Shown here in pieces: positions 8,850 through 19,422 of a stretch of DNA of 37,675 nucleotides (position 1 is its first letter; every line of letters starts with the position of its first letter). The notes under the pieces are model-generated. The model had not been told where the DNA came from, did no database searches, and saw nothing but the letters and a program-made list of their open reading frames with translations. This stretch comes from Fragilaria crotonensis (Eukaryota > Bacillariophyta > Fragilariophyceae > Fragilariales > Fragilariaceae), in the NCBI GenBank assembly GCA_022925895.1, contig JAKSYS010000615.1, forward strand, positions 1 through 37,675. Direction: 5' to 3'. Position numbers and translations under genes: made by a program.

Positions 8850-10436
8850 ATGATGATCCCTTCTTTTCCATCATGGTCGATTGCATCGCTGGTTACCGTC
8901 GCCGTCGGACTTGGCAGCGCCCTGTATTTCGGTCTGACCTACGTCTTCCAAGTTCGTAAACAAAGGAAACAATTTGCAACACTCCCCACACCGCCCAACG
9001 CGCACTGGCTACTCGGTCACATCTCCAGTCTTGGTGGAGACTTTCGTACCGGCCAGCCGCGATTAACTCGGGACTATTCCAACAAATATGGACAAACAGC
9101 ACTTTGGTTCATGTCCAGAAAGGCTGTTACTGTCACCAGCGTCGACGATGCACGAGCCGTGTTGAATGGATCCAACTACCGAAAGCCTGTCCCCGCTTTT
9201 CGGGTCCACATGGACAAATTTCTCGGTCCCCAAAATATTGGTTTTCTCACTGGGAAGGAATGGAAATTTCATCGCAGTTCCATCCTGCGAGCCTTCACTC
9301 CTGCTGCACTTAATGAGGCACAGCCGGAAATTCTAAAGGTAATGTCTGTATTGCTCGCGTCACTCAAGGAACATGGGAATTCCCACGAACCAATTCAGAG
9401 AGATATTGGAGCCCTCATGAAGATGATTACCATTGATATTTTTGGTCAAACCGCCCTAAGTCGAGACTTGGGCTGCTGTAGCAAGCTCCAACCTTCGTCT
9501 CGCCATTGCATTTGATTACTTGGGAGAAGAGTTGAGCAGGCGACTGTTCAATCCGTCGTCTGTGACAGATTATTTCTACTGGATTCCAACAGCGCGAAAT
9601 CGTCGTCACCATCGAGAACGAAAGCTTCTACAAGATTTTCTGGGAGAGCTCGTCCGAGAACGATTGGCCATGCCGAAGGATAAACGCCCCAAAGACTTGC
9701 TGAATGGGCTTTTGCTGGGCATGGAGGAGGGCAAGGACAATATTGACAGCAGTCACCTTTCCGAGACTGCAGTTTCGGACGTGCTCATGTCCTTGCTGTT
9801 TGCAGGCTACGATACGACTTCCATCACATTGACGTACGCACTGTACCATATCGCGACGTTTCCAGACGTGGAGAAGACGTGCCTGGCTGAGATTGCTCAA
9901 GCAGGTGTGACCAATCTAGACGCATTGCCATACTGCAAGGGTGTCCTATTGGAAACGCTGCGTTTATACCCTCCAGCCATTTTCACTTCGCGAACGTTGG
10001 AAAACCATTGACACTCAGCGGAGGATTGACTCTGCCTCCGGACACCTTCGCAATGATCCCCATCTGGACCATTCAGCGCATGGAGGAACACTTTGAACGC
10101 CCTGCCGAATTTCGCCCTGATCGATGGGCGTATCAAGATGAAGACGGGGTATGGAAGGAGCGGTTTGAGAACGACACTGTCGCGTCGCCCAGTGCTGGAG
10201 GCCACAAGGATGGAATCGCCCCAGCCAATCGCAAAGCCTTTTTAGCCTTTTCAGGTGGCGCTCGTTCCTGTGCCGGCACGAAATTTGCCATGACCGAAGC
10301 CGTCTTGGTATTGGCGCAACTTGTCAAGCACTTTTCGTTGGAACTCCCTCCCGACTATGAGCTCGTCCCAGAGCGTGTTGGTCTCGTTCAAAGGCCACGA
10401 GATGATATGATCATGACACTGAAATGGAGGGAGTGA
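8850..10436 (+). CDS. Cytochrome P450 monooxygenase (frame-disrupted)
   Basis: This is a microsomal-type P450, a heme-thiolate monooxygenase; its substrate is unknown. The ATG at 8850 (MMIPSFPSW) is preferred because a membrane anchor follows at once (SIASLVTVAVGLGSALYFGL). Motifs in order are the Pro-rich hinge LPTPPNAHWLLGH, C-helix WKFHR, I-helix FAGYDTTS, K-helix ETLRLYPP (ExxR), FRPDRW and the heme loop FSGGARSCAGTKFA with the Cys ligand. Total length is about 525 residues, normal for the family. Two frame breaks interrupt it. Near 9470-9485 the frame moves on by one (upstream ends RDLG, downstream resumes SSNLRLAIAFDYLGEEL). Near 10003 one A seems lost from a GAAAACC run before PLTLSGG. 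The downstream frame returns to the original. It resembles CYP3/CYP4-clan enzymes. Confidence 0.85.
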
Positions 10437-11027
10437 GGATTGTATGCCGTTCTGTTTTTTAATCTTATGTTTACCTCACCCATCACAACGGTCAACCGCA
10501 TCGTAGACGACATGTATCAATGGAAGAATCGTTAAAGACCATGCTCTATTTCAACAATTTCTTTAATGCTTAGATTGACTCCGAGAATGTTCGGCCCGCG
10601 TCGTCATTGTACCTCTCATTCACCATGTCTTATGAGCCTTAGTCTCAAATTCCCAACGGATAGTTCACATTGACTACTTTAGCATTGGAGCATATGTGTA
10701 TAGCTTTGCGAGTAATGAAGTCTGGGAGTCTGTGGTATTGGAAGCACGGAGCACCGTGAATCTTCAAGTCACCGTTCTGTGACTTGTCTTGACCAAACAG
10801 CAGACTGTTCACGTCAATGCGTAATCAAGGTGCTCTCCTCATTTTTGACAGACCCCTTGTACGGTAGAATATGGATATAACAATACATAAGTTGCGTTGC
10901 AATCTACATCTTCCCAAAGTCTATCGATCATGGTTCTCTTCCTTTCTTCGTGGTTGGTAACATCCCTGGTCATTGGAGTTGTCATAATTCTGATTGCTCT
11001 GTGGTTTCGAAGGATTCGCCTCACTTA
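10437..11027. other. Spacer between the P450 and its 3' relic
   Basis: No gene was recognised; there are only short frames without domains. It is probably the original 3' flank of the upstream P450. Confidence 0.4.
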
Positions 11028-11174
11028 GATGCTTCAGGAAAGGAGGCCCTTCCGCGGACTCCCCGCACTGTAAGTTCGAACTCCCTCGATACTTTGAATT
11101 GTACCCCAAAATGCAGGCACTGTTGAATCGCCTCGTTATGATATGCTCATGACGATGACATCGAGGAAGTGAAG
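11028..11174 (+). pseudogene. Relic of a second P450 3' end
   Basis: The stretch FELPRYFELYPKMQALLN, then after a one-base shift RYDMLMTMTSRK and a stop, parallels the end of the intact P450 (LELPPDYELVPERVGLV, then RDDMIMTLKWRE and stop). Nucleotides around 11073-11172 align base for base in places (GAACTCCCTC, GATATG.TCATGAC). Just upstream, tcaggaaaggaggcccttcc is a decayed trace of the heme-binding loop, whose Cys region and following helix are deleted. This is a tandem duplicate reduced to its tail. Confidence 0.65.
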
Positions 11175-11277
11175 CTGCCGCAAATAATCACGACAGAGCT
11201 GGCTTTAAACTTTCATTGACGGTACGCGATCGTCAAGAAAAGCGTGTTCTATGCAATGCTGTTCGGCATAGCCAATG

Positions 11278-14090
11278 CTACTCATTCAGAACATGCTCTT
11301 TCGAACCCTCGTCCATTGTCGGTAGATCAAAACTCCGATTGCGGGGACGAGCACTTTCATCAAAGCGAGAAGTCGAAAGGCCACCAAATGAGACACGAGA
11401 ACTTCCATCTAGATTTGATGTCGAAAGTCCACCTAACGAGTCATCAAAACTCGATTGTCTCAACCTCGAGACAGGGACGACCTCTGCAGTGGCAGCTTTC
11501 GACAGGGAGCTTCGTTTTAAATTCGCACTGGCTACTCTCGCTCGTATCGCTTCAATCGTATCCGAAGGAGGAAGACTCTGGACGCTGGCGCCACTGGAGC
11601 GACGACCAACATTTGCGCTGTGACGTGCGCCAGACCCTTGTTGCATGGATGTTTTCCAGGCAGACACCGTCAATGACCGTGATTGCTCAACATTGATCAG
11701 TCGGAGCTTGGAAACAAATAGAGGGAGTAAAATGGCGAAGCATAGGAGAGTGACGAGAATGGATCGAACCACAAGGTCGACCTTCGGCCTTTCCTTGGAC
11801 AGAAAAATCATAGGAACTCCAATAAGTAAACTTTCGAGAACACTAAGCATCGACAGGCCAATGTAGCTCGTCTCGTTGAATTCAGCTGGCATCATTCGTG
11901 TCCGATAGGTTTGATAATTGCCAATGACGACAAAGATCAGATTGACGGCAAACAGAGTTCCGACGAAGGCTCGATCTGCTTCGGTCTCAGTGTAACCACA
12001 TCGACCTACAGACTCGATCGACCTGCCGTACTTGTCAAAGTTCATGAGATCCGACCGAATCCATGTCAAAGGTGCGGTAGCAGTCCAACTTATCAGAAGA
12101 GCAACATTAATTATCGAAACAAGGACAAACGGGTAGATGACATCCCGGATGGTGACATTCTTCCGCCTCATTTTGACAGAGTGATGAAATAATAGATTGA
12201 TACGGAGCGACTTGCAGAGAAGAGACGAACTCGCAGTGCCAAACCCCAACACAAACAACCAAGGAGTAGCCATGCAGGCGGCGTCCAACCCTGCCTGTGG
12301 TATTGGTTCTTGTAGACTCATTGGTATGATACAGGATGCCATGAGCAATGTTCCGGCACACAACATGAGGAGAAAGAATGGTTGCGACGAACGAACCACG
12401 TGCTTTTGTCGGTACCAAATCGTCCAAGCAGCGAAACCGATTGACGCTAGAATGGCCAAAACTGACAAGGACCACATGAATGCTTGAATTCCCAACGGTA
12501 GGTCATTGTTGGACACTTCGATTGGCGGCAACTCCATGGGACGTTCCGATGAGCCTCCGTTGAAAACAAATGGTGACAAAATTGTGACGTTGCCGCTCGC
12601 TACGCGTATTAGTGCAGATGCTCGCACGTCAAGCCCAATGCTTTCATCGTCGGCGGAAATGACCACATTCATGACATTGAACGCCAATCCATTCGAAGTT
12701 CTTGTGCCAGTCACTGGATCGAAAGAAATTGGTCCGGATACGCCTTCAAATTGAGTTGATTTGACTTGCAGCAACATTTGATCAGAAGTAATGAACTCTT
12801 CCTGGGAATCGCACAATGCGATACCGAGGACATGATTGCATCGTAATTCGTGTACTGGTACAGAGAGGGCGTCGCAGCAAAGTGAAAACCTTCAAAAGTC
12901 GTCAAATTATCATGCCTCGAAATATAGTAATCAATAAGCTCTTGATCCTTCCCCATTTCCGCCATGGCTTGTTCAAATGGAGGATACGGCGGTGGACTGA
13001 ACAATATGACACCAATTCCGGAAAGGGCTTGTGCAATGGCGCGGTCCTCTGCGACCGTCGCTTGGAGCGTCGTATTGTAAAACGAAGGTAACAGGAGTGG
13101 GGCAAATCCATCACCAAAGTGCCACGAATACAGTGGATTCCCAATAACACCGGCATTCATCCCTTCTGTCACAATCATTTTGACGCTGGTCGTCGCCGCC
13201 GAAATTATACCAAACATATATCGCATTCCCGTTCCCTTGAGTTCCAGCATGGCCCTCCGTATGGATTCAACATCACCACCTTCATAGGGGACGGCCTTGA
13301 TGATAATGTTTTGTTCACTCGCGGCAGATGCCAAATCCTTGGCAAATTGGCTCCCGTACGCGTCTCGGATAAAGAGAACACCCAATCGAGTCACGTGCAA
13401 GTGTTGTTTAAAGTATAATGCCGCGGCACGGGCATCGACGGCATTGGTCGGGACTGTCCTCATGAATGTGGGAGATTGGTCCTTATTTTCTAGAGAAGAT
13501 GATGTGGAAGCACAATTCATGTGCGGTATGTTGTAGGATCCTGAAATAATGGAAAGTGGTACAGATGAGGAGGAGCGAAAATCTCCCAAAATTGATACTG
13601 GTTGAGGATTTTGAAGGGAGCGTTTCTCAACACGTGAATTGTAGAGAAGGCGTGATGCTTGAATGGGAGAAAATGAAGAATCCTTCATGTCCATGGTCAA
13701 GTAAACATTGCAATTCGCTAGTCGTTCCGACAAGTACGGCAAAACCTGGTCTGATCGTTGGTTGAAATGATGCATCGCCAGAAATCCGGCAGCCTCAATG
13801 TAAATATTCGTTGTCGCAGGACTCTTGACTCCGTTCGTGATTTGCGTACTCGGCATTATGCTCAAGATGTGAGCAAGTCGATAGCTATCCACTTTGATGA
13901 CAGCCGAGGATGTTGAGAATTCAACACTTTCACCTCCTGATATTCGAAGATCATCCCAATATGATAACGACCTGTTTGTATTGTCATCTGCGTACTGATA
14001 TTGTCTAGCCTTCGATGCTGTGGTTGGTGCCGAATTATTCGATGATTGATCCATGCTAGCTGCGAAATGCAGCATTTGAAGTGAATCCAT
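11278..14090 (-). CDS. Class C (GABA-B-like) G-protein-coupled receptor
   Basis: The N-terminal half is a periplasmic-binding-like (Venus flytrap) ligand domain, with AGFLAMHHFN, ISGSYNIPHMNCASTS, RLGVLFIRDAYGSQFAKDL and EGFHFAATPSLYQY. There is no Cys-rich linker, as in GABA-B receptors. Seven hydrophobic helices follow: QAFMWSLSVLAILASIGFAA, PFFLLMLCAGTLLMASC, PWLFVLGFGTASSSLLCKSL with basic RINLLFHH, VIYPFVLVSIINVALLISW, FVGTLFAVNLIFVVIGNYQ, SMLSVLESLLIGVPMIFL and LVTLLCFAILLPLFVSKL. The tail is Ser-rich with an imperfect repeat around GGLSTSxxD. The ATG at 14090 is the first in frame, but no signal peptide follows, so a 5' exon may be missing. A one-base frame break near 12824-12830 (between YDAIMS and GIALCDSQ) splits the reading frame inside the flytrap domain. 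The ligand is unknown. Confidence 0.88.
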
Positions 14091-14959
14091 GAATGGCAAC
14101 ACGATCGATCCGAAATTGATATGCAATGGACTCAGTACCTGCGTTCGATGCGTCACTCTATTCGAATGTATACAGCGACGGCCACGGCAGCAACGATGAT
14201 TGGCAAATGCCAATAAAGCGTAGATTGATATAGTGTTCCTTTTCGATACTGGCGTGGTTCAAGATAATGGTGCGTTGTGCAGGAAGCGCCCCATGTGACT
14301 TCCCGTTAAGTTGTACGACTACATACATATATATAGTATGATCGCTGGCCGGAAAGCCAAACCAACATGCTCGTGTCTTTCCTCCAAAAAAAGCTCCAGC
14401 TTTGTCTACAATTTGTCTCGTAGATGACCTTCTTTGTTGTTCCAATGATATGAATTAACGACCTCAATGACTCCTGGACGCAGAATAGGAACCTCGTGAA
14501 AGGTCTACCAATACATCTACATTCATTGACATTTTCGGTGTGAGACATGGATATGCCCCTTGAAGAAACTTGCCTCCTCCTAACTTCCTCTTAAACTCGA
14601 ATATTTACTATTTACGTTTTATTACTGTCGATTTCATCTTCATCTATCTGTCGAGGGACTTTTCCACGGACAACGAACCATGGCTTGTCCTTCCAAGGAC
14701 ATGTTTCCTACACATAACTAAGCGTATGATACATTTGGCAAACAGGCATGATGCATGAAGAATAGAAACAACGAATGCGACATATTTGGCCGTGAGTTTT
14801 TGGAAGAGCATGACTGCGCAGAACAAATTCGTGCACGCGCGGCATGGAACAGCACTCGGCGCATGTCACCGAAGATAGCTTCGCTCCATATGCGAAATGC
14901 GAACTCATCGCACGCCAGCTGTCAACATGCACCCAATTGTTGTTACTGGTAGAAATGAC
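14091..14959. other. Divergent promoter region between GPCR and DUF3067-like gene
   Basis: The two flanking genes are transcribed away from each other from this stretch. A hydrophobic frame just upstream of the GPCR (HLPIIVAAVAVAVYI, minus, near 14200) could be part of a missing signal-peptide exon, but it runs into a stop. Nothing else was recognised. Confidence 0.4.
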
Positions 14960-15720
14960 ATGCTACTGCTGACCCTCTTTATTGTTTTCATATTGAAATG
15001 CCATTCATTTCTGATTTTGCCCCATCATCATCATCATCATCATTATGCTACTCACAAGATACAGTCGTGCATTCGGAATCGGTTCTTGTTGTTGGGAGCG
15101 GAGCGTTCCAACAATAATGACAACAGGACGAACGTTTGGAATGGAATTTCCCTACTGTGGGAGGAAGTTATTGAAATGTCAACCTATGGTCCCAGCGAAC
15201 GACGAATGAGGAAAAAGGCTAGACAAGCTGCGAACGCAAGACAAAGTCAACAAGAGGAGGAGGAGGACGAGGATGCATTATCGTTAGGGAACTTTCGAAA
15301 GGCAGTGGCCAATCAAGCATCCTCATTATCCAGTAATGATGTTGTTGATGATGACAACGACCCAACTATGATGGTCAACAAACAAAGCAACTTGAGTTTG
15401 ATGGCTATGCCCTGCGTGATTTGCTAGTGGCAAAATGGGGTGTTGCTCTGGATGTGGATTTTCAACGAGTTGCTGGTGACTCGGTCTACTGTACGATCCT
15501 TCCAGTGGCATTTGGATCGCGCAAATGCCAGCATGAAACGGAACTGGCCTACCTTATGCATTTACAAGGTGTGGTGGAGGTACTCGAAAAATACCAAAAC
15601 CTGGATTTGTTTGTTGACTTTATTGCAACGACGCCAAAAGTCCCAAAGGCAGGGACAGATTCAGTGCCATTTCGAATGGAATTGAGTGACAATGATCTCA
15701 ACAAGATTCTGAACAAGTAG
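14960..15720 (+). CDS. DUF3067-like plastid protein (frame-disrupted)
   Basis: The C-terminal half matches the DUF3067 family of cyanobacteria and plastids: FDGYALRDLLVAKWGVALDV, then YLMHLQGVVEVLEKY..LDLFVDFI and VPFRMELSDNDLNKIL. Its biochemical role is not known. The ATG at 14960 begins a signal peptide (MLLLTLFIVFILKCHS) followed by Phe, as in diatom plastid presequences; an upstream in-frame ATG at 14927 lacks this. After a His tract (HHHHHHH) comes a basic/acidic linker (RRMRKKARQAANARQ, EEEEDEDA). Near 15386 the frame shifts by one: upstream reads into MAMPCVIC and stop, while the DUF3067 frame starts QLEFDGY. A base change there, or an unseen small intron, would join the two parts into about 253 residues. 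Confidence 0.7.
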
Positions 15721-16118
15721 TCCTGTATAGTTGGGTGGGGGCTCGAGGTCCCACTACAGTTCACCCGTTCACCCTCTATCATAACATCTTAACTTGTACA
15801 TTCGTCAAGCAGCTACAACTGTACCACTCTGTTCCAAAAAAAAGAGTGCCATTTGATTTTTGGTTAGGGTTCTCATTTGGTGTCTTTTGGTCATTATGCT
15901 GTAGACCATCAGTATATCTCAACGTTTTGCCACTGGACAACACGGCGAGAGTTGAGTGGCGAACTGGTGAATTGAGTCCGAAGTACTAGCACCAGTGCTA
16001 CCGGTAGTGGCGTAGAGTTGACGAATAAGACAGTAGCCTCGGAAAAAATTACATTTTTATCTTTTTGATCCATTCTAATTCACAAACAAACTTTACGGCA
16101 CAACACGTCACAAAACTG
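15721..16118. other. Spacer and 5' flank of the hydrolase gene
   Basis: No gene was recognised. The open frame at 15735-15989 has no domain. The in-frame extension from 16065 starts at TTG, not ATG, and adds nothing resembling a targeting signal. Confidence 0.45.
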
Positions 16119-17237
16119 ATGAGGTCGACAATGGCATCCTGCCAACACCGGAGCATGCTTCTACTCTCTCTTCTTCTATTATTCTGCAAACTTGAGCAGG
16201 TAGTTGGGTTTGTTGGCGCCCCTCCCAGTTTTCATCAAACCAAACATTTGCATGGTCGCCATGATCGTTCGTCCAGGCCGCGTCATCACCGTCACTCTTA
16301 CAGTGTTGGCAGCAGCTTATTCGCCGCTGCTACGAATACGGGTACTTTGCTGGTATCGCGTTCAGATGGCAATGAGTACAAACTGGCATACCGTATAGTT
16401 CGACCCATGACACTATCGTCGCGACAAGCCGCTCCCGTCGTGGTCCTACATGGTGGACCATCTCTACCTGCCGACTATTTGTATCCTCTCGAACAAGCGG
16501 TAGAGTACCGATCGATTGTATTTTACGATCAAATTGGATGTGGTCGGAGTGATGAGCCTAACGATAAGGCATGTTATTCAATCGACATGGCGTTGGATGA
16601 CTTGGAAGCCTTGTTGAAGATACTTGGAATCAGACGATTTCATTTGTACGGCCAAAGCTTTGGTGGTATTCTGGCCTACGAATATCTGAAACGACGGACG
16701 CAACAAAGTCAGCTCAACGTTGCTAAGGATGCAGATCCAGTTTGCCTATCCTGTGTACTATCCTCTACTCCGACAAGTGTCAAGAGAGTGGAGGAGACGT
16801 ATGATCAACTTTTGGATGCACTTGCTCAGGATCCAACATTGGAGGGTATTTCACTACAGGAACGATTCCGCATGACACATCAATGCCGAATGGCTGCATC
16901 ACCACAACCTCTGTTGGACGCCTATGCTCATGCTGGAACGGTCTGGCGTGGTACAGATGCCATCAAGACATGGGAGGCAACTCCCATTTCTGATATCACA
17001 AACATGGAATCATCGTCGGCATCAGGAGCCTGTTTGCCGCCCATGTTGATTCTGCGCGGTGAATATGACTTTGTAACAGAGGAATGCTCTGCGCGTTGGA
17101 AGGAGGTACTATTGCTGCCTGGAACCATCCAGCAGGTTCGATTTCGAGTCCTCAAGAGGTGTTCCCACCATGGATTGCTGGAGGATGGACCAAAGTATGG
17201 TGAAGTACTGGATTCGTTCTTTGCGGAATTCGACTGA
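16119..17237 (+). CDS. Alpha/beta hydrolase, proline iminopeptidase type (S33), plastid-targeted
   Basis: This is a serine hydrolase that by family would release N-terminal proline from peptides; related members hydrolyse other amides or esters. The ATG at 16119 gives 372 residues. The signal peptide (MLLLSLLLLFCKLEQVVG) ends in G30|F31VGAP, the diatom plastid ASAF-like junction. Catalytic features are the oxyanion motif HGGPS (His111), DQIGCGRSD, nucleophile elbow GQSFGG with Ser180, acid in RGEYDFVTEE (Asp317), and catalytic His in RCSHHGLLED (His350). All are present and in the expected order, and the single frame is uninterrupted, unlike many neighbours. The Arg/His-rich stretch after the signal (RHDRSSRPRHHRHS) is a plausible transit segment. 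Confidence 0.88.
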   Translation: MRSTMASCQHRSMLLLSLLLLFCKLEQVVGFVGAPPSFHQTKHLHGRHDRSSRPRHHRHSYSVGSSLFAAATNTGTLLVSRSDGNEYKLAYRIVRPMTLSSRQAAPVVVLHGGPSLPADYLYPLEQAVEYRSIVFYDQIGCGRSDEPNDKACYSIDMALDDLEALLKILGIRRFHLYGQSFGGILAYEYLKRRTQQSQLNVAKDADPVCLSCVLSSTPTSVKRVEETYDQLLDALAQDPTLEGISLQERFRMTHQCRMAASPQPLLDAYAHAGTVWRGTDAIKTWEATPISDITNMESSSASGACLPPMLILRGEYDFVTEECSARWKEVLLLPGTIQQVRFRVLKRCSHHGLLEDGPKYGEVLDSFFAEFD

Positions 17238-18077
17238 GATGATGACATGAAAAATCCATTGCCAGCATACAATCATGAGCTATGGGACTCTGTTCGGCGT
17301 AGCAGTACGAAAGCCTGAAGAACATTAATTGTTTCCTGTTTCTCTCATGACTGAGGTGCACTGAGTGAGCACTCTCAAACATTTTGGTGAGGTAGTTCCG
17401 TTGCACACCGTCGATCTACACTGCACTCGTTATCGATCAAACATAATCTTTGGCATCCTGATGTGGCTGCTCAGAAAAGTTGTGAGAAAGGCCCGTGTCA
17501 CGAGGATATTGTTGCCCCATGTGTGTGTCTGTGTGTGCGCGCAGTTTGGCCTCGACTTCACATCCAAACGAAAACCACTGGTGTGTACACTTTACTGGTA
17601 TTCCCCGAACGATGGGCATTTAGTGCCTCGTACTTCTCTAGAATTGGCCCAAGATGAACTCTGCCACATTAGGCCACAGTCTCAATGCATTGCTCCGCCT
17701 TCATGTTTCTAATATGTTTAATTGAAACTCAACCTTTGTCGTAAGCATTGAGAGATCTGTACAATCTAAGCGGCATCTGCATCACTTGGTGTAAACTTGA
17801 GGAAATATGTTGGTTCTAAGCCATTTTTATGTGGTACTGCAATCCAGTAGTCTGTGGTTTCACGGTTTCACGGTTTCACCATATTGTAGGTGCATTTGGA
17901 ATTTGGATCATATTAAATCATAGGGGAAATTACAATATCACGCATTTTTTTGCCACTTCACATCAAAATACCAAGTGTACCCATCACAGATTACAACATC
18001 GCATCACATCGCACACACGTCGTACACAGTCCACAGACATCACCTTGTCAGCAACTGTCGAACTTAACCCGAGGAAG
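17238..18077. other. Spacer with MITE end, 5' flank of ankyrin gene
   Basis: Apart from the element terminus at 17811-17834 nothing was recognised. It contains a short GT-rich tract (gtgtgtgtctgtgtgtgcg, near 17520). The open frame running into the ankyrin gene starts inside the MITE end and is probably fortuitous up to 18078. Confidence 0.45.
17811..17834 (+). mobile_element. Solo terminus of the 30873-type MITE
   Basis: TTGGTTCTAAGCCATTTTTATGTGG followed by TA nearly matches the right end of the complete element at 31521-31545 (TTGGTTCCAAGCCATTTTTT...). No left end was seen upstream. Confidence 0.6.
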
Positions 18078-19145
18078 ATGATCCGGAGTTGCCGACGTGC
18101 CATTCGTCACTTATGCCAACCTTGCCGTAATGTCAATAACATAAGTAATGCTGATGATGAAAAAGCTTTCATTATGGCAAGCTATACGGGCCGAGTCGAA
18201 GTTATTCGTGAGTTGTTGCAACGCGGCACCGTTGATGTGAACCTCAAGGAATGGCGTGGCCGAACAGCCCTCGTCATTGCAAGTACGGTAGGCCAATTGG
18301 AAGTTGTTCGTGAATTGTTAAAACATGACATGGTCGATTTGAATGTCCGTGATCGCAATAATGATGAGACTGCCCTCATATGGGCAACCCAAGGAGGAAT
18401 CTTGGAAGTTGTTCGGGCATTGTTAAATCATTACAAAGTGGATGTGAACGTCGCTGATGGGGATGGCAACACAGCCCTCATATGGGCTAGCCAATATGGT
18501 CATTTGCAAATCGTTCGTGAATTGTTAAATCACGACAAGCTGGATGTGAACGTCCGCGATTTCAAAAATGGTGCGACAGCCCTCATCGAGGCAATCCAAG
18601 AAGGCCACTTGGAAGTTGTACTTGAGTTGTTAAAACACGACAAAGTGGATGTGAACGTTGCGGATACGGATGGTACGACAGCCCTCATCTGGGCTACCCG
18701 ATATGGTCGTTTGGAGGTTGTTCGTGCATTGTTGAAACGCGACAAGGTGGATGTGAACGCCGCAAATAATTATGGTGAGACAGCCCTCATAAGGGCAAGT
18801 AGATGCGATCAGGTGGACATTGTTCTTGAATTGTTAAAACACGACAAGGTGGATGTTAATCTTCAAACTCGCATCGGATGTTCCGCCCTTATCTGGGCGA
18901 CCCTTAACGGCAGATTGGGCGTGGTTTCCGCCTTGTTGACACACAAAAACGTGGATTCAATTTTAAAGAATGTTGCAGGATCAACAGCTCTTGATATTGC
19001 CCGCAATTGTAATATGACTGATATTGCCAGACTTCTTGAGGAGCATGCTAATCTGTGTGTGCGTCGCCGCAACGCGGAAGAGTGGAAGCGGACGAGTGAC
19101 TCGAACGGGAGTCGAGAATTGGCGTGGAGACCAGTTGGTTGTTGA
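18078..19145 (+). CDS. Ankyrin-repeat protein
   Basis: The ATG at 18078 (MIRSCRRAIRHLCQPC) gives 355 residues. From about residue 28 there are eight to nine ankyrin repeats of about 34-36 residues, with consensus G-x-TALIWATxxGHLEVVRELL followed by KHDKVDVNV. The repeats are similar at DNA level too (gtggatgtgaacgt recurs), pointing to recent internal duplication. There is no membrane segment or catalytic domain; it is probably a soluble protein-binding scaffold. The longer frame from 17829 starts inside a transposon end and is not used. The short C-terminus is basic then acidic (CVRRRNAEEWKRTSD). The partner is unknown. Confidence 0.88.
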   Translation: MIRSCRRAIRHLCQPCRNVNNISNADDEKAFIMASYTGRVEVIRELLQRGTVDVNLKEWRGRTALVIASTVGQLEVVRELLKHDMVDLNVRDRNNDETALIWATQGGILEVVRALLNHYKVDVNVADGDGNTALIWASQYGHLQIVRELLNHDKLDVNVRDFKNGATALIEAIQEGHLEVVLELLKHDKVDVNVADTDGTTALIWATRYGRLEVVRALLKRDKVDVNAANNYGETALIRASRCDQVDIVLELLKHDKVDVNLQTRIGCSALIWATLNGRLGVVSALLTHKNVDSILKNVAGSTALDIARNCNMTDIARLLEEHANLCVRRRNAEEWKRTSDSNGSRELAWRPVGC

Positions 19146-19422
19146 ATGAAATTGTTTTTGATAATGTCCATAGCACCTTGTTTCATGAATGCATGTTCCC
19201 TGCCGGATGTGCAACTTGATGTGAAAACAACCCCTTCCAGGCTAGCGTCTCGGCGCCCTCGCGCAGTGGAGCTCGAAATCTCTTCTTGGACGTTATTCTT
19301 AAGTGACAATGTGGGCGACCGTGCATGAGGCCGGTGTCGGCGGATCTAGATGGTGTGAGTTATCAATTGCGGCGCTTCGTAAATTCATTACCTTTTTATG
19401 TGACATCCTGGTGCGCCTGTGA

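Noticed and set aside
9477-9480. A four-base GTAG 'intron' that would fix the first P450 frame break
   Set aside because: Far below any spliceable length; a one-base indel is the simpler explanation.
15022-15045. cat repeat encoding a His tract in the DUF3067-like gene as a functional metal site
   Set aside because: A simple trinucleotide run in the transit region; no other metal-binding residues suggest a site.
17829-18077. Upstream ATG and N-terminal extension of the ankyrin protein
   Set aside because: The start lies inside a transposon end, and the extension has neither targeting signal nor ankyrin character.
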